From Ktedonobacter robiniae (lineage in GTDB: Bacteria; Chloroflexota; Ktedonobacteria; Ktedonobacterales; Ktedonobacteraceae), in assembly GCF_016587375.1 (NCBI RefSeq), contig NZ_BNJG01000001.1, positions 2,542,001 through 2,606,000 on the forward strand: a stretch of DNA of 64,000 nt, in the 5' to 3' direction. This document shows positions 28,404 to 37,408 of this stretch, in pieces (positions within the stretch are counted from its first letter, which is position 1; each line of letters opens with the position of its first letter). Below the pieces are notes generated by a model. It had not been told where the DNA came from. It saw only the letters and a program-made list of their open reading frames with translations, and did no database searches. Both the position numbers and the translations under genes were made by a program.

Positions 28404-30023
28404 GTGACCTCTGAGCGTCTCGTGCGCTTTATCATGCAGCTACAGAATGAGAAAAAACCAGCTGAAAGGCGCCAGTTACTGCTAGACGAAGTTCGCCAGT
28501 GCAGCGGGGCGCTCCTGGCTGCCTTATTTCTCTATGTACCTGGCGCACATGCTTTTGTACTGCGTGGGTATAGTGGCGCGTACCCGCCAGGAGCGCCCCA
28601 CCACATTCCAGGTGGTGGGGGACTAAGCATGGCCCAGGCCCAGCAGGGATGGCTCCTGCTCCCTGCCCAGGAAAGCAGGCAGTACCTGAACTCACAGGAA
28701 CTGGCATGGATTGAAAGAGACGCGTCTATTCGCCTGCATAGTTTACGCTCAAGTAAGCGTAGTGAGGCGGATCAAGGGGTTATATTACTGGCCCCCAGAG
28801 ATACAGGTCCACAAGGCCGTGAAGGGATGGAGGCACTAGACGTCTATGTCTCGTTGCTACCGGCTTATCTCTCGCTCGCACAGGAGGAGGAGAGTGTGAT
28901 GGATGAGTTATCATTGATTGACACTGGCGAGGGTGGGCGCCAGGAGACAGTTGCATTGCAAGAGATGGAGCAGCGCGCTGGAGTGGATACGTCCGCGACA
29001 AAGGACCAGAAAACCCAGACAAACCCACACACAGTACCCGCTGAGAACGCCCTGGCGAGGTCTATTGATGCGGGGTTGCACCAGGGGAACACTCCCGCTC
29101 TCGCAACCAGTCTCAGCAGGCTCTACGAGGTAATGCTGATAGGTGAGTACAAGGTTGAGGATGATGCCTTATATTCGTTGCTGGTGGGGCAGATGAGCGA
29201 TCTCATTGGCGCCGAGCAAGCCTGGCTCTTTCTCTACCAGGCGGAGCAGCAGCGTTTCTCCCTGGCGGGAAAACAGGAAGCGGGTGATGCTGAGGAGCTA
29301 TTGCGACGCCTTCCTGAGCCAGGAATGCTGGAAGAACTGGCTCAGCGCGAGCCAGGAGAGACAATGACAGCACTTCATATCGAAGATGGCGTTCTCCTGA
29401 TCCTGCCGCTGAGCCATGAGCCAGGGCTGGCTGGGGTCGCTCTCTTCAGGCTCTCTCACTCCATGCCCCCTCTCGAGACCCGGCTTGTACTGTCATACAT
29501 GGCGCGAGTCGCGGTACTGCTCCTGCGTGACCGCGAGGCGCATGCGACCATTCAGCGCGAGAGTATGTTGGAAGAGTGCAACCGCCTCGCGCGCGATATT
29601 CATGATGGCCCCGCGCAGCAATTGACGCTAGCTCTGCTCAAATTAGAGTATGTACAGAGGCGTCTATTGAAGTCTCCGGAGCATGCCCAGAGCGCGTTCT
29701 GGCACACCCTATCCGAGGATTTGGATCGCGTAGGCGCGGTCTTGCGCGAGTGTGTGGAGGACCTACGGCACACCATCACCACCGAGATACCCATGCAGCT
29801 AGAGCAGCAAAGCTTTATATTCGCACTTCGCCTGGAACTTACTGAGCGCGAGCGGGAGGTTCTACGCCTGATGAGCGAGGGCCTGACAAATCATGCAATT
29901 GCTAGCCGTCTACTGATCAGCATTGAGACCGTCAAAACGCATATTCACCACATCATGCAGAAGCTCCAGGCCAGAGATCGCACCCAGGCGGTCACGCTTG
30001 CCATAAAGTATGGCCTGATCTAG
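28404..30023 (+). CDS. GAF-like / HisKA_3 / LuxR hybrid regulator without kinase ATPase domain
   Basis: About 539 residues. Two regions resemble GAF sensor domains (residues about 10-170 and 240-380). Then comes a HisKA_3 dimerisation segment, CNRLARDIHDGPAQQLTLAL, with the phospho-accepting His near residue 400. The HATPase domain that should follow is absent; instead the chain passes at about residue 478 into a LuxR DNA-binding domain (LTEREREVLRLMSEGLTNH ... TVKTHIHHIM). So a kinase half is fused to an output domain. GTG 28404 has AAGGGA upstream; an ATG at 28368 is in frame but lacks a site. The convergent gene is a NarL-type response regulator. Confidence 0.8.
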   Translation: MTSERLVRFIMQLQNEKKPAERRQLLLDEVRQCSGALLAALFLYVPGAHAFVLRGYSGAYPPGAPHHIPGGGGLSMAQAQQGWLLLPAQESRQYLNSQELAWIERDASIRLHSLRSSKRSEADQGVILLAPRDTGPQGREGMEALDVYVSLLPAYLSLAQEEESVMDELSLIDTGEGGRQETVALQEMEQRAGVDTSATKDQKTQTNPHTVPAENALARSIDAGLHQGNTPALATSLSRLYEVMLIGEYKVEDDALYSLLVGQMSDLIGAEQAWLFLYQAEQQRFSLAGKQEAGDAEELLRRLPEPGMLEELAQREPGETMTALHIEDGVLLILPLSHEPGLAGVALFRLSHSMPPLETRLVLSYMARVAVLLLRDREAHATIQRESMLEECNRLARDIHDGPAQQLTLALLKLEYVQRRLLKSPEHAQSAFWHTLSEDLDRVGAVLRECVEDLRHTITTEIPMQLEQQSFIFALRLELTEREREVLRLMSEGLTNHAIASRLLISIETVKTHIHHIMQKLQARDRTQAVTLAIKYGLI

Positions 30024-30064
30024 CCTATGGACCGACGCGTGCTTTAGCAGCGTCGAGCCCCACT

Positions 30065-30745
30065 CTAGGATTGCTCGCGCAAGGCTCGGGGTGCCATCTC
30101 TTCATCTGTTAGCAGCCCCTGACGCAGGGCAAAAATAGCGACCTGGGTGCGGTCGCGCAAGTGGAGCTTCTGGAAGATAATTGAGAGATAGTTTTTCACT
30201 GTCTTCTCTGAGTAGGAGAGCCGTTCGGCGATCTCCTTGTTGCTCAAGCCCGCGGCGACATAGCGGATAATCTCCAGCTCTTTCTCCGTGAGCAGGTCCG
30301 TACCCTGGTTACTGCTGGTAGTATCGGCCAGGCGGCGAAACTCGCCTACGATGGCACGTGTCATTTCTGGTTGGATGGAAAGCCCCTCGTTATAGACGGT
30401 GCGAATGGTTTCAGCTACCTCGTGCGCAGAGGCCGACTTGAGGATGTAGCCGCGAGCACCATTCTTCATGGCCTGGAGCATTTGCTGGCTCTGGCGATAC
30501 ATGGTGAGCATAATGACGCCCACTGTTGGAAACTCCTGTACAACCTGGCGCGTCAGGGTGACGCCATCAACTATAGGCATCAGAATGTCCATAAGCACGA
30601 TATCAGGCTGAAGCTGGCGAATCTTTTGCAGGGCCTCAAGTCCATCTCCTGCCTCACCCACTACTTGGATATCCTCTTCCAGCCCTAGCAGGTGATGCAC
30701 ACCCTCGCGAAAAAGGGCATGATCATCCACCAGCAAGACCGTAAT
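30065..30745 (-). CDS. NarL/LuxR-family response regulator
   Basis: A two-domain response regulator: receiver with LLVDDHALFREG (acidic pair), phospho-accepting Asp in DIVLMDILMP, Thr in MLTMYR and Lys in GYILKSAS, then a LuxR HTH (LTEKELEIIRYVAAGLSNKE ... SEKTVKNYLSIIF). The start is odd: the first standard start in frame is TTG at 30736, inside the receiver's first strand and without a ribosome site, while an ATT at 30745 lies 8 bases after AGAGGAG and gives ITVLLVDDH. A stop codon is close upstream, so AUU initiation is likely. It faces the hybrid HisKA_3-LuxR gene. Confidence 0.87.
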   Translation of the reverse strand: MTVLLVDDHALFREGVHHLLGLEEDIQVVGEAGDGLEALQKIRQLQPDIVLMDILMPIVDGVTLTRQVVQEFPTVGVIMLTMYRQSQQMLQAMKNGARGYILKSASAHEVAETIRTVYNEGLSIQPEMTRAIVGEFRRLADTTSSNQGTDLLTEKELEIIRYVAAGLSNKEIAERLSYSEKTVKNYLSIIFQKLHLRDRTQVAIFALRQGLLTDEEMAPRALREQS

Positions 30746-31048
30746 AGCGCTTGCTCCTCTCTGCTCATGTCTCTCCCCTCACCCCCTCCCGGCTTTGGGA
30801 GATAGGGACTATCGATATGATCTTCTGGGGATTCATGGGGTAATGGCGAGGGTCGCTCAGTCATGGCTATGGTATACTTCCTAGCGTCTCTATCCTAAGA
30901 GGCACACTATATTACATGCAGAAGCTTCCTTTGGCGAGATGGTTGTTTGGGCTGATTGGCTACAATGCGGATAATTCTTTCTGTAGTATACCAAGCAAGC
31001 GAAATACGGCATCACTCATTTGAGGGATTTTGTTTCGGAGAAGTTTTT

Positions 31049-31729
31049 ATGAATTTGGATTTGGCAGAGCAGGCCATTGTAGAGGCGGTATACGCTGAGG
31101 TCAAAGAGCACTTCACGCAGGTTCACGACCTGGCTCATGGTTGGGACCATATCGAGCGCGTCTATAAGCTGGCGCGCTATATTGGCGAGCGCGAGGTGCG
31201 GCGCGAGCCATGCGACCTGTTTGTGGTCGAGATGGCGGTGCTGATGCATGATCTGGGGCGTGCTGCGCCACATGATGTTGGTGGACACCATGCAGATCTC
31301 TCTGTGTCGATGGCACGCGATGTGATGCAGCACCATACCCTCGCAGAGGAACGTCAGCAGGCCATTGAGCATGCTATCATTGCGCATAGCTTTAGCCGCA
31401 AAGTTGAGCCGCAGACGCTGGAGGCAAAGATCGTACGCGATGCCGACCGCCTGGATGGGCTGGGAGCGATTGGCGTCATGCGCTGGGCCGTTACTGGCGC
31501 CGTCCGCCATGGCAGGGAAGGCGAGACCGTTGCCTATCACCCAACTGATCCCTTTGGCCAGCGGCATGAACTGGATGATAAACGCTATATGCTAGATCAT
31601 TTTTACAAGAAGTTGCTTCAATTGATGGAGACTATGCAGACGGAGACTGGTCGCGCCCTGGCCTGGAGGCGCACTCAGTTTATGGAGCAGTATCTCGATG
31701 AATTTCGCAAAGAATTGGAGTTGTTCTAA
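31049..31729 (+). CDS. HD-domain phosphohydrolase
   Basis: A 226-residue HD hydrolase similar to the YpgQ/YedJ group, which removes phosphate groups from nucleotides. Metal ligands are visible: H in HGWDHIERVYKLA, HD in VLMHDLGR and D in VRDADRLDGLGAIG. The start ATG at 31049 has CGGAG at good distance; the open frame extends upstream to 30956 without support. It ends 8 bases before the stop of the convergent kinase gene with no clear terminator between. Substrate unknown. Confidence 0.85.
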   Translation: MNLDLAEQAIVEAVYAEVKEHFTQVHDLAHGWDHIERVYKLARYIGEREVRREPCDLFVVEMAVLMHDLGRAAPHDVGGHHADLSVSMARDVMQHHTLAEERQQAIEHAIIAHSFSRKVEPQTLEAKIVRDADRLDGLGAIGVMRWAVTGAVRHGREGETVAYHPTDPFGQRHELDDKRYMLDHFYKKLLQLMETMQTETGRALAWRRTQFMEQYLDEFRKELELF

Positions 31730-31737
31730 GCGACTGG

Positions 31738-33663
31738 CTAGAGCTTATAGAGCTTGAAGTTGTTAAAGATCCCTTCACCGGTATGCTGTGGCGTGAGTGT
31801 GCCGGTGACAAGGGCAATCTGACCACTGCTATAGAAGCTATCGCGAGTCTCGGCCACAAAGCTGCCATTGATGTAAAACTTGAAGGTTGCACCTTGCGCG
31901 ATTACCAGCAGCGTATTGGACTGGCCTACTTTGATGGCGGCGCTGCTGGTTGGCTGAAGCAGGTAGACATAACTGGCCCCTAAGCCAACATCATGACGGC
32001 GGAAGAAGTAGGTGCCCTGGGAGCTGATCTCAAAATCGTAAAACTGTTCGCCCTGGGCGCGCACCAGAATGCCGGCGTTGTTGGCACTCAGCAGGGTACT
32101 GTCGACCTGGAGCGCGCCATCACTAAAGCTGGTGTTGCGCAATGGACATGGCTGCAAATAGTCTGCCTGTTGCACCAGCACGTGGTAGCCACCATTTGTG
32201 AAAACGCAACGCCCCACGCCCTCGCTCCAATTGCCGCTATCATTGCTGGCCAGAGAAGTGTTGAGCAGCGGTGTGGCGCTGGTAACTGTGGCGATGGGCG
32301 CGGCTGTGGCTGTCGCGCTTATATCCAGGCTGCTGGCCTGTGAGGTTCTGGCAACGCTGGGAGTGGCGATCTCATTGGTCCCAGGGGTGTGCGTTCCTCC
32401 CTGGTGCGTGACAAAGATATAGTAGATAAAGGCCATGGGCAGCACGACTGTAAGAAGCAGCCCGATCAGGATGATTGCCAGGACGCGGTTCCTACGCTTG
32501 CGTGCATGCTCCAGGCGTTTTTGCTGTGCCGTTCGTGTGGTATTGGTGCGTACGGCTCGGATGGCACTGTCTCCTGAGAAGTGCTCTCCAGAAGGGGCGT
32601 TTGTGCCAAAGAAAGGTGTGCGCCTGTCGTCACGCGTCTTCGTCACCGTCGTGGGTGCGAGCATAGGATTATCAGGAAGCACCAGGCGTTCGCGGGTCGT
32701 ATACGGTGTATGATGGGAGGCGTGTTCAGCCACCTGGACGGGGGCATCACCGTCCTCAAGCCGGGCCGACGGGTCATCTAGCTCTCCCGATGCATAGTTC
32801 GCCCCCTCGTAGAGGTCATCGTCGTCTGCGGACAGAAGCATTTCAGGAGAGATGAGCGCGATCTGAAACTCATCGGCTAGCTCTCTGGGGGATTGGTAAC
32901 GTTGCGCCGGGTGCTTGGCGAGGGCGCGCATGACGACATGATCAATCGCGGGCGAGAGATCTGGCTTCAGGTGCGAGGGGGGATGTGGACGCTCACGGAG
33001 CTGTTTCCAGTAGACGGCAATGGGGGTCTCGGCGGTAAATGGGAGACGCCCGGTGAGCATCTGGTACAGTACGACTCCCATGGCATAGATATCGCTGCTG
33101 GCGGTAGCAGGTCCCTCGGCCAGGTCGGGGGCCATATATTCTGGGGTCCCTAGCAGGGTGCCACTCTGCGTGAGCGTCATTTCGTGCGAGTTCTCCAGGG
33201 ATTTGGCGAGGCCAAAATCGGCCAGGTAGCTGTAATGGTCATCACGCATCAATATATTAGAGGGCTTAATATCGCGATGAATAATGCCGCGGTCATGTGC
33301 AAACTGCAAGGCGTCCGCTAACTGATAGAGTATTTCACCAACATGTGCCGGTCGCAGGGGACCTTGTTTGATCAACTGGCGGAGTGTCCCTCCTTCAATA
33401 TGGGGCATGACCAGGTAATGCCAGTGCTCCTCGGTGCCATAGTCATACGCGGGCAGAATGTGCTCATGCTCTAACTGCTCAATCGCACTGATCTCGCGCC
33501 AGAAACGCTCAAGATATTCCTCATTGTCCGCGTGCACGACCTTGATGGCGACTTCGCGTTCTTGTGCGGCATCGTGAGCCAGGTAAACGCGAGCCATGCC
33601 ACCTCTGCCGAGCAGGCGTATGATGGTGTAGGGGCCGAGTGTTGTTCCCTCTAATTCAGACAT
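31738..33663 (-). CDS. Membrane Ser/Thr protein kinase with external beta-rich domain
   Basis: A 641-residue PASTA-less bacterial Ser/Thr kinase. The kinase domain (residues about 12-275) has GRGGMARVYLA, VAIKVV, IIHRDIKPSNILM, DFGLAKS and GTPEYMAPD (usual APE reads APD). A linker with acidic and Thr-rich stretches leads to one membrane helix near 395-418 (LAIILIGLLLTVVLPMAFIY). A Thr/Ser/Ala-rich stalk follows, then an external domain of about 170 residues ending GIFNNFKLYKL that resembles concanavalin/DUF1080-like sugar-binding folds. It probably senses an external ligand. The start is MSELEGTT; another ATG is 7 codons upstream. Confidence 0.88.
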   Translation of the reverse strand: MSELEGTTLGPYTIIRLLGRGGMARVYLAHDAAQEREVAIKVVHADNEEYLERFWREISAIEQLEHEHILPAYDYGTEEHWHYLVMPHIEGGTLRQLIKQGPLRPAHVGEILYQLADALQFAHDRGIIHRDIKPSNILMRDDHYSYLADFGLAKSLENSHEMTLTQSGTLLGTPEYMAPDLAEGPATASSDIYAMGVVLYQMLTGRLPFTAETPIAVYWKQLRERPHPPSHLKPDLSPAIDHVVMRALAKHPAQRYQSPRELADEFQIALISPEMLLSADDDDLYEGANYASGELDDPSARLEDGDAPVQVAEHASHHTPYTTRERLVLPDNPMLAPTTVTKTRDDRRTPFFGTNAPSGEHFSGDSAIRAVRTNTTRTAQQKRLEHARKRRNRVLAIILIGLLLTVVLPMAFIYYIFVTHQGGTHTPGTNEIATPSVARTSQASSLDISATATAAPIATVTSATPLLNTSLASNDSGNWSEGVGRCVFTNGGYHVLVQQADYLQPCPLRNTSFSDGALQVDSTLLSANNAGILVRAQGEQFYDFEISSQGTYFFRRHDVGLGASYVYLLQPTSSAAIKVGQSNTLLVIAQGATFKFYINGSFVAETRDSFYSSGQIALVTGTLTPQHTGEGIFNNFKLYKL

Positions 33664-33817
33664 CGTTGTTGTGTGTTTCCTCATCTACCGGGTCATGAGG
33701 GAGCCGGTGGGTAGGTGTTCCCTTGTAGGCGAAACGCTTGATGCTTGTGCTTGAAAGTTTATGTATTTAATCGGGCCAGTAGCGCCTAATGCCTACAGGG
33801 CCGGAAAATATTTTGTC

Positions 33818-33856
33818 AAAAGCACTAATCAAAAGTGCTGATTAAAAGTACTAAAT
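33818..33856. repeat. Three tandem 13-bp repeats upstream of the kinase gene
   Basis: AAAAGCACTAATC, AAAAGTGCTGATT and AAAAGTACTAAAT follow each other without gap, about 155 bases upstream of the kinase start at 33663. Exact 13-base spacing suggests binding sites for an oligomeric regulator. TTGTCAAA lies beside them. Confidence 0.6.
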
Positions 33857-34010
33857 TGCGCATTTTACCAGTATAGAGTCTTGCCTCGCTGATGTCAATG
33901 TTGCCTATATCTCTTATTCTTGTTCCTCTGCGCTTGCTCTACTGACCAATGACCAGGTCCAATCAGAACGCAACAGGTGACCAGGCCCGCTCATCGAACA
34001 GTATCATTGT

Positions 34011-35330
34011 TTACTTGTTATGCCCTTTCCCACTGGAGGAGCCACCACGGTGACTTCCTCCATTCCCGTTGCTATTGTTCCCGTTTTTGCCATTTTTCCC
34101 ATCTTTCTGGCCAGATTTGCCACTACCACCACTACTGTTACTGGCTGGCGCAGGATTGCCGTGATTTGTCCGAGCAGGTGCGACAGGGGCCACGTTCTGT
34201 GGATTCCCTCCCTTGTTATGCCCAGCCGTTGGAGAGGGGGAGGTCCCAGCCGTTGGGGTGCTGCTCGCTGCCCTCGCTTTAGGCGTGGACGAAATCGTTC
34301 CATTAATGATTGGATGCGTAGATTTCGCATCGGTGGTTTTGAGCATATAGATTGAGAAGCCAAAGAGAAAGGGAACCAATAAAGCCAGCGCCAGCGCGGG
34401 TAGTGCAGGTATAGGCCTTCTAGTCTGGCCAGGTATCAACCCTGGCTCCGTAGCTTCTGCTTTCAGCGTGACCACATGAACTGTAGTTTTCTCATCGTTC
34501 GCGATGCGCTCCTTATAGGCGGCAAGTGCCTGCTGATAGGCCTCAGCAAAGGCGCGAGCCGAAGGGTAGCGCAAGCCCGGCTCTTTCGCCAGAGCGCGGA
34601 GCATGATCTTCTCAATCTCTTTGGGTACATTACGGTTGCGCCGCGAAGGCAGTGGTGGACGCTCAGAGAGATGCTTCATAAAGGTTCCTACGGGAGTCGC
34701 TCCCTTAAAGGGCACATCTCCAGTCAGCATCTGGTAAAGCAGGATGCCCAGGGAATAGATATCGCTTGCGGGAGAGGCGTCTTCTTCCGCCAACTCAGGC
34801 GCCATGTATTCCGCCGTTCCGATTAAGTAGCCGCTCTCGGTCAGACTCTCGGCTGTGTCATTTAAGCTTTTGACAAGACCAAAGTCAGCCAGGTAGGCAA
34901 AATTTTTGTCGCGCATCAAGATATTAGAGGCCTTGATATCGCGATGAATAATACCGTGTTCATGAGCATGCTGCAAGGCAGAGGCGATCTGCGCAAGATA
35001 GTCTCCAGCCTCATCCAGGGAGAAGGGTTCCTGCTGCATATAGTCACGCAGAGTTCCATTAGCGATATAGGGTGTTACTAAATAGCACCAGGGGCCATAC
35101 TCTCCATAATCGAGGGCGGGAAGTATGTGCTCATGCTGAAGAGAAGCAATCGCGCGCGCCTCGCGTTGGAAGCGTCGGCAATACTCCTCATTGCTGCTAT
35201 GCACCATTTTAATTGCGACATCCTGCTGTGTTTGGAGATCACGTGCCAGATAAATTTCGGACATGCCGCCTTTGGCTAGATAGTGTTGGATGGCATAGTG
35301 TGCGATAATCGTGTTTTCTATGTCACGCAT
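34011..35330 (-). CDS. Membrane Ser/Thr protein kinase with Ser/Gly/Asn/Lys-rich tail
   Basis: A 439-residue kinase, paralogous to the one downstream. Kinase motifs: AKGGMSEIYLA, VAIKMV, IIHRDIKASNILM, DFGLVKS and GTAEYMAPE. One membrane helix lies near 312-332 (ALALALLVPFLFGFSIYML). The remaining 100 residues are low complexity: Thr/Ser/Pro, then Ser/Gly/Asn/Lys repeats ending GKGHNK, likely a disordered external stalk. The gene is 350 bases upstream of the other kinase on the same strand; the 13-bp repeats lie between, so the second gene probably has its own control. Confidence 0.88.
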   Translation of the reverse strand: MRDIENTIIAHYAIQHYLAKGGMSEIYLARDLQTQQDVAIKMVHSSNEEYCRRFQREARAIASLQHEHILPALDYGEYGPWCYLVTPYIANGTLRDYMQQEPFSLDEAGDYLAQIASALQHAHEHGIIHRDIKASNILMRDKNFAYLADFGLVKSLNDTAESLTESGYLIGTAEYMAPELAEEDASPASDIYSLGILLYQMLTGDVPFKGATPVGTFMKHLSERPPLPSRRNRNVPKEIEKIMLRALAKEPGLRYPSARAFAEAYQQALAAYKERIANDEKTTVHVVTLKAEATEPGLIPGQTRRPIPALPALALALLVPFLFGFSIYMLKTTDAKSTHPIINGTISSTPKARAASSTPTAGTSPSPTAGHNKGGNPQNVAPVAPARTNHGNPAPASNSSGGSGKSGQKDGKNGKNGNNSNGNGGSHRGGSSSGKGHNK

Positions 35331-35588
35331 ATTTTTCCCGCACTTCCTATCTTAAGCGAAAGAATAATTACTACCAAGTACACGCATGCCGGTGGGAATT
35401 AGTCTCACCACTCTTATGGTAAGCATAATGCGAAAACATGGCTCCAGACGGGGGCGCAGCCAATAATACCTTATTGAAGGAAAAGAAAAAATTACACAGG
35501 TTTAATATACGCGGTATCAATGATGGGATAAACGCGGAGAGGCCTGCCAGCCGCAAATGTTCGCGGCTGGCGTGGGGAACAAGGATAG

Positions 35589-36695
35589 CTAGCCTGCGGG
35601 TAAAGCACGACTCAGAAAGCGTTGCCAGTTGCCTCCCATGATGTTGAGGATATCGACTTCTGTATAACCATTCTGGCGCAAGACGTCGGCAATTTTTACA
35701 AAGTCCAGGGCCGTGTCCAGTTCTTCGGGCGTCTCATCGCGGCCAAAGCCACCATCGATATCGCTGCCCAGGCCAACGTGTAGGGCGTCACCGCTGAGCT
35801 GGCAGATATGATCAATATGGCGCACGACCTGTTCGAGCGTCACCGGGAAGCGGTGGTTGCGCCGCCACTCGCCATTCAGGAAGAAATTGCCGGGAACCAT
35901 ACCAATCACCGCGTCGCGTTCAATAAGGGCGCGAATCATCTCATCGCTCAGATGGCGGTCGGTTGGAGTATAGATACGGCAATTACTGTGGCTGGCCATG
36001 ACCGGGCCAGAGTAACTCTCCAGGGCTTGCCAGAAGCTCTCTTCCGCGCTATGCGACATATCCAGAATAATGCCTACGCGCTCCATGACGCGTAAAAGGT
36101 CACGTCCCAGTTGCGGAAGTGGTCCGGGCGCCCTTGTTCCGCCAGAGTAGCGCGTTCCCTGCCAGGCCAGGCCAATAATGCGCAGCCCCTGGGCGTACCA
36201 TTGCTCGGCCTCCTCAGGAGCACGAATGGGATCAGCCCCCTCCATGAGGGGAATGATGCCAAAGGGGCGCTGTGGATCTTCGGGGGAGCTAGCCTCCCAG
36301 GCTTGCAGATGCCGTTGTAGATCGGCCTGGTTAAGAATCAGTGAGATGCCTGGTTCACGTACTAGCTCGTGGTAGTAGGCGAACTGGGCTTGTCCAACCT
36401 GGTATGCCTCCTCAGCGGTGCGGTAGGACTGTGTAAGCTGTTTGCTACACGCGGGAATATGTTGTGAGGAGCATGGCTCACAGAAAATAGTGGCGCACAC
36501 CATGGCAAAGCCAGCGCGGCGTAGTTCTGGCAGTCCCGACATGGCAATGCCGCCCGCACCCTTGGTAGGGTGCGATTCGGGATCTCCGGTATAGCGTTCT
36601 TCACGCTGGCGTGTCTCGTAGACTGAGCGTCGAATGTCGCGGCCCCATTCGAGCGCATTGTAGGCAATATCCTGGTGAGCATCAATGATAAGCAC
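35589..36695 (-). CDS. Membrane dipeptidase, peptidase family M19
   Basis: A 368-residue zinc dipeptidase of the renal dipeptidase family. The metal site is visible in IIDAHQDIAYNALEW at the N-terminus (the HxD pair), IPLMEGADPIRAP, LDMSHSAEESFW, ASHSNCR and GLGSDIDGGFG. These enzymes cleave dipeptides with a free C-terminal residue, including D-residues. GTG 36695 with AGAGAGGA 8 bases upstream gives VLIIDAHQD; a longer frame to 36884 reads through the repeat at 36713 and has atypical sequence. No signal peptide is seen, so the enzyme is probably cytoplasmic. Confidence 0.88.
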   Translation of the reverse strand: MLIIDAHQDIAYNALEWGRDIRRSVYETRQREERYTGDPESHPTKGAGGIAMSGLPELRRAGFAMVCATIFCEPCSSQHIPACSKQLTQSYRTAEEAYQVGQAQFAYYHELVREPGISLILNQADLQRHLQAWEASSPEDPQRPFGIIPLMEGADPIRAPEEAEQWYAQGLRIIGLAWQGTRYSGGTRAPGPLPQLGRDLLRVMERVGIILDMSHSAEESFWQALESYSGPVMASHSNCRIYTPTDRHLSDEMIRALIERDAVIGMVPGNFFLNGEWRRNHRFPVTLEQVVRHIDHICQLSGDALHVGLGSDIDGGFGRDETPEELDTALDFVKIADVLRQNGYTEVDILNIMGGNWQRFLSRALPAG

Positions 36696-36712
36696 GGCAC
36701 AATCCTCTCTAG

Positions 36713-36744
36713 CTCTAAGTCCATGCTTAGCATGGACCCTACAA
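36713..36744. repeat. Short repeat with GCATGGACCCTACA core
   Basis: AGTCCATGCTTAGCATGGACC followed by CTACAA is a small inverted repeat and matches one arm of the element at 24875-24984 and the sequence near 22037. Confidence 0.6.
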
Positions 36745-36838
36745 CGTTGCTCTCTATCATACACTGTTAGTGATCGCGAAGGATAGGCTCCTATGGTAAG
36801 ATAGGGGGCGTAGTGGAAGCACGAAAGGAGCCTGTTGT

Positions 36839-37195
36839 ATGCCAGACCGAATCGTCTATTCGACCGATAGTGGCCGTGTCTCAACCTGTCCGCGCTGTGG
36901 CCAGTCGTATAAAAAATGTCGTTGTGAGCAGGCAGGAGCGAGCGCGCCCACCAAGAAAAGCGATGGCTTTGTCCGCGTCATGCGTGATCGCAAGCAACGT
37001 GGCGGTAAGACGGTCACAGTTATTAGTGGAGTTCCCACGGAAAACCTGGTTGAACTGGGGCAGCAGCTCAAAAAATTATGTGGCTCCGGCGGAACGGTTA
37101 AAGATGGGAACATCGAAATTCAAGGCGATCACCTGGAAAAGGTAGAGGTCAAACTCATCGCCCAGGGCTTTAAAGTCAAGCGCGTCGGCGGATAA
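36839..37195 (+). CDS. yciH: SUI1/eIF1-family translation factor YciH
   Basis: A 118-residue SUI1 protein, a bacterial relative of eIF1 that affects start-codon fidelity. The SUI1 domain spans residues about 45-117 (GGKTVTVISGVP ... GSGGTVKDGNIEIQGDH ... LIAQGFKVKRVGG). Bacterial variants keep the N-terminal TCPRCGQSYKKCRC, a Cys cluster that may bind zinc; the spacing CPRC...CRC is evident. The ATG has AAAGGAG upstream. It is single, ahead of a perfect 20-bp hairpin. Confidence 0.92.
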   Translation: MPDRIVYSTDSGRVSTCPRCGQSYKKCRCEQAGASAPTKKSDGFVRVMRDRKQRGGKTVTVISGVPTENLVELGQQLKKLCGSGGTVKDGNIEIQGDHLEKVEVKLIAQGFKVKRVGG

Positions 37196-37229
37196 TTTTA
37201 AGCGTATCTGCATATAGTCCTCAGCAGGT

Positions 37230-37279
37230 ACGATGCCAGTAAAGATTCGTGCAAACGCGCGAATCTTTACTGGCATCGT
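37230..37279 (+). terminator. 20-bp perfect hairpin after yciH
   Basis: Arms 37230-37249 and 37260-37279 are complementary around a 10-base loop (TGCAAACGCG). Followed by TATGTATTT; likely ends the yciH transcript. Confidence 0.7.
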
Positions 37280-37408
37280 TATGTATTTCCGCTTTTCCAC
37301 TTTTGGGATGTATAGAGAGAATAGCAGGGTGTAAGAGGGAAGATGCGGCAGATACAGATGTTCTCCAACACATACTGCAACGTATGGTGTACAGAAGAGG
37401 CGGCGAGC

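Noticed and set aside
33818..33856. Start of a CRISPR array
   Set aside because: The three 13-bp units are adjacent without spacers; no cas genes are present.
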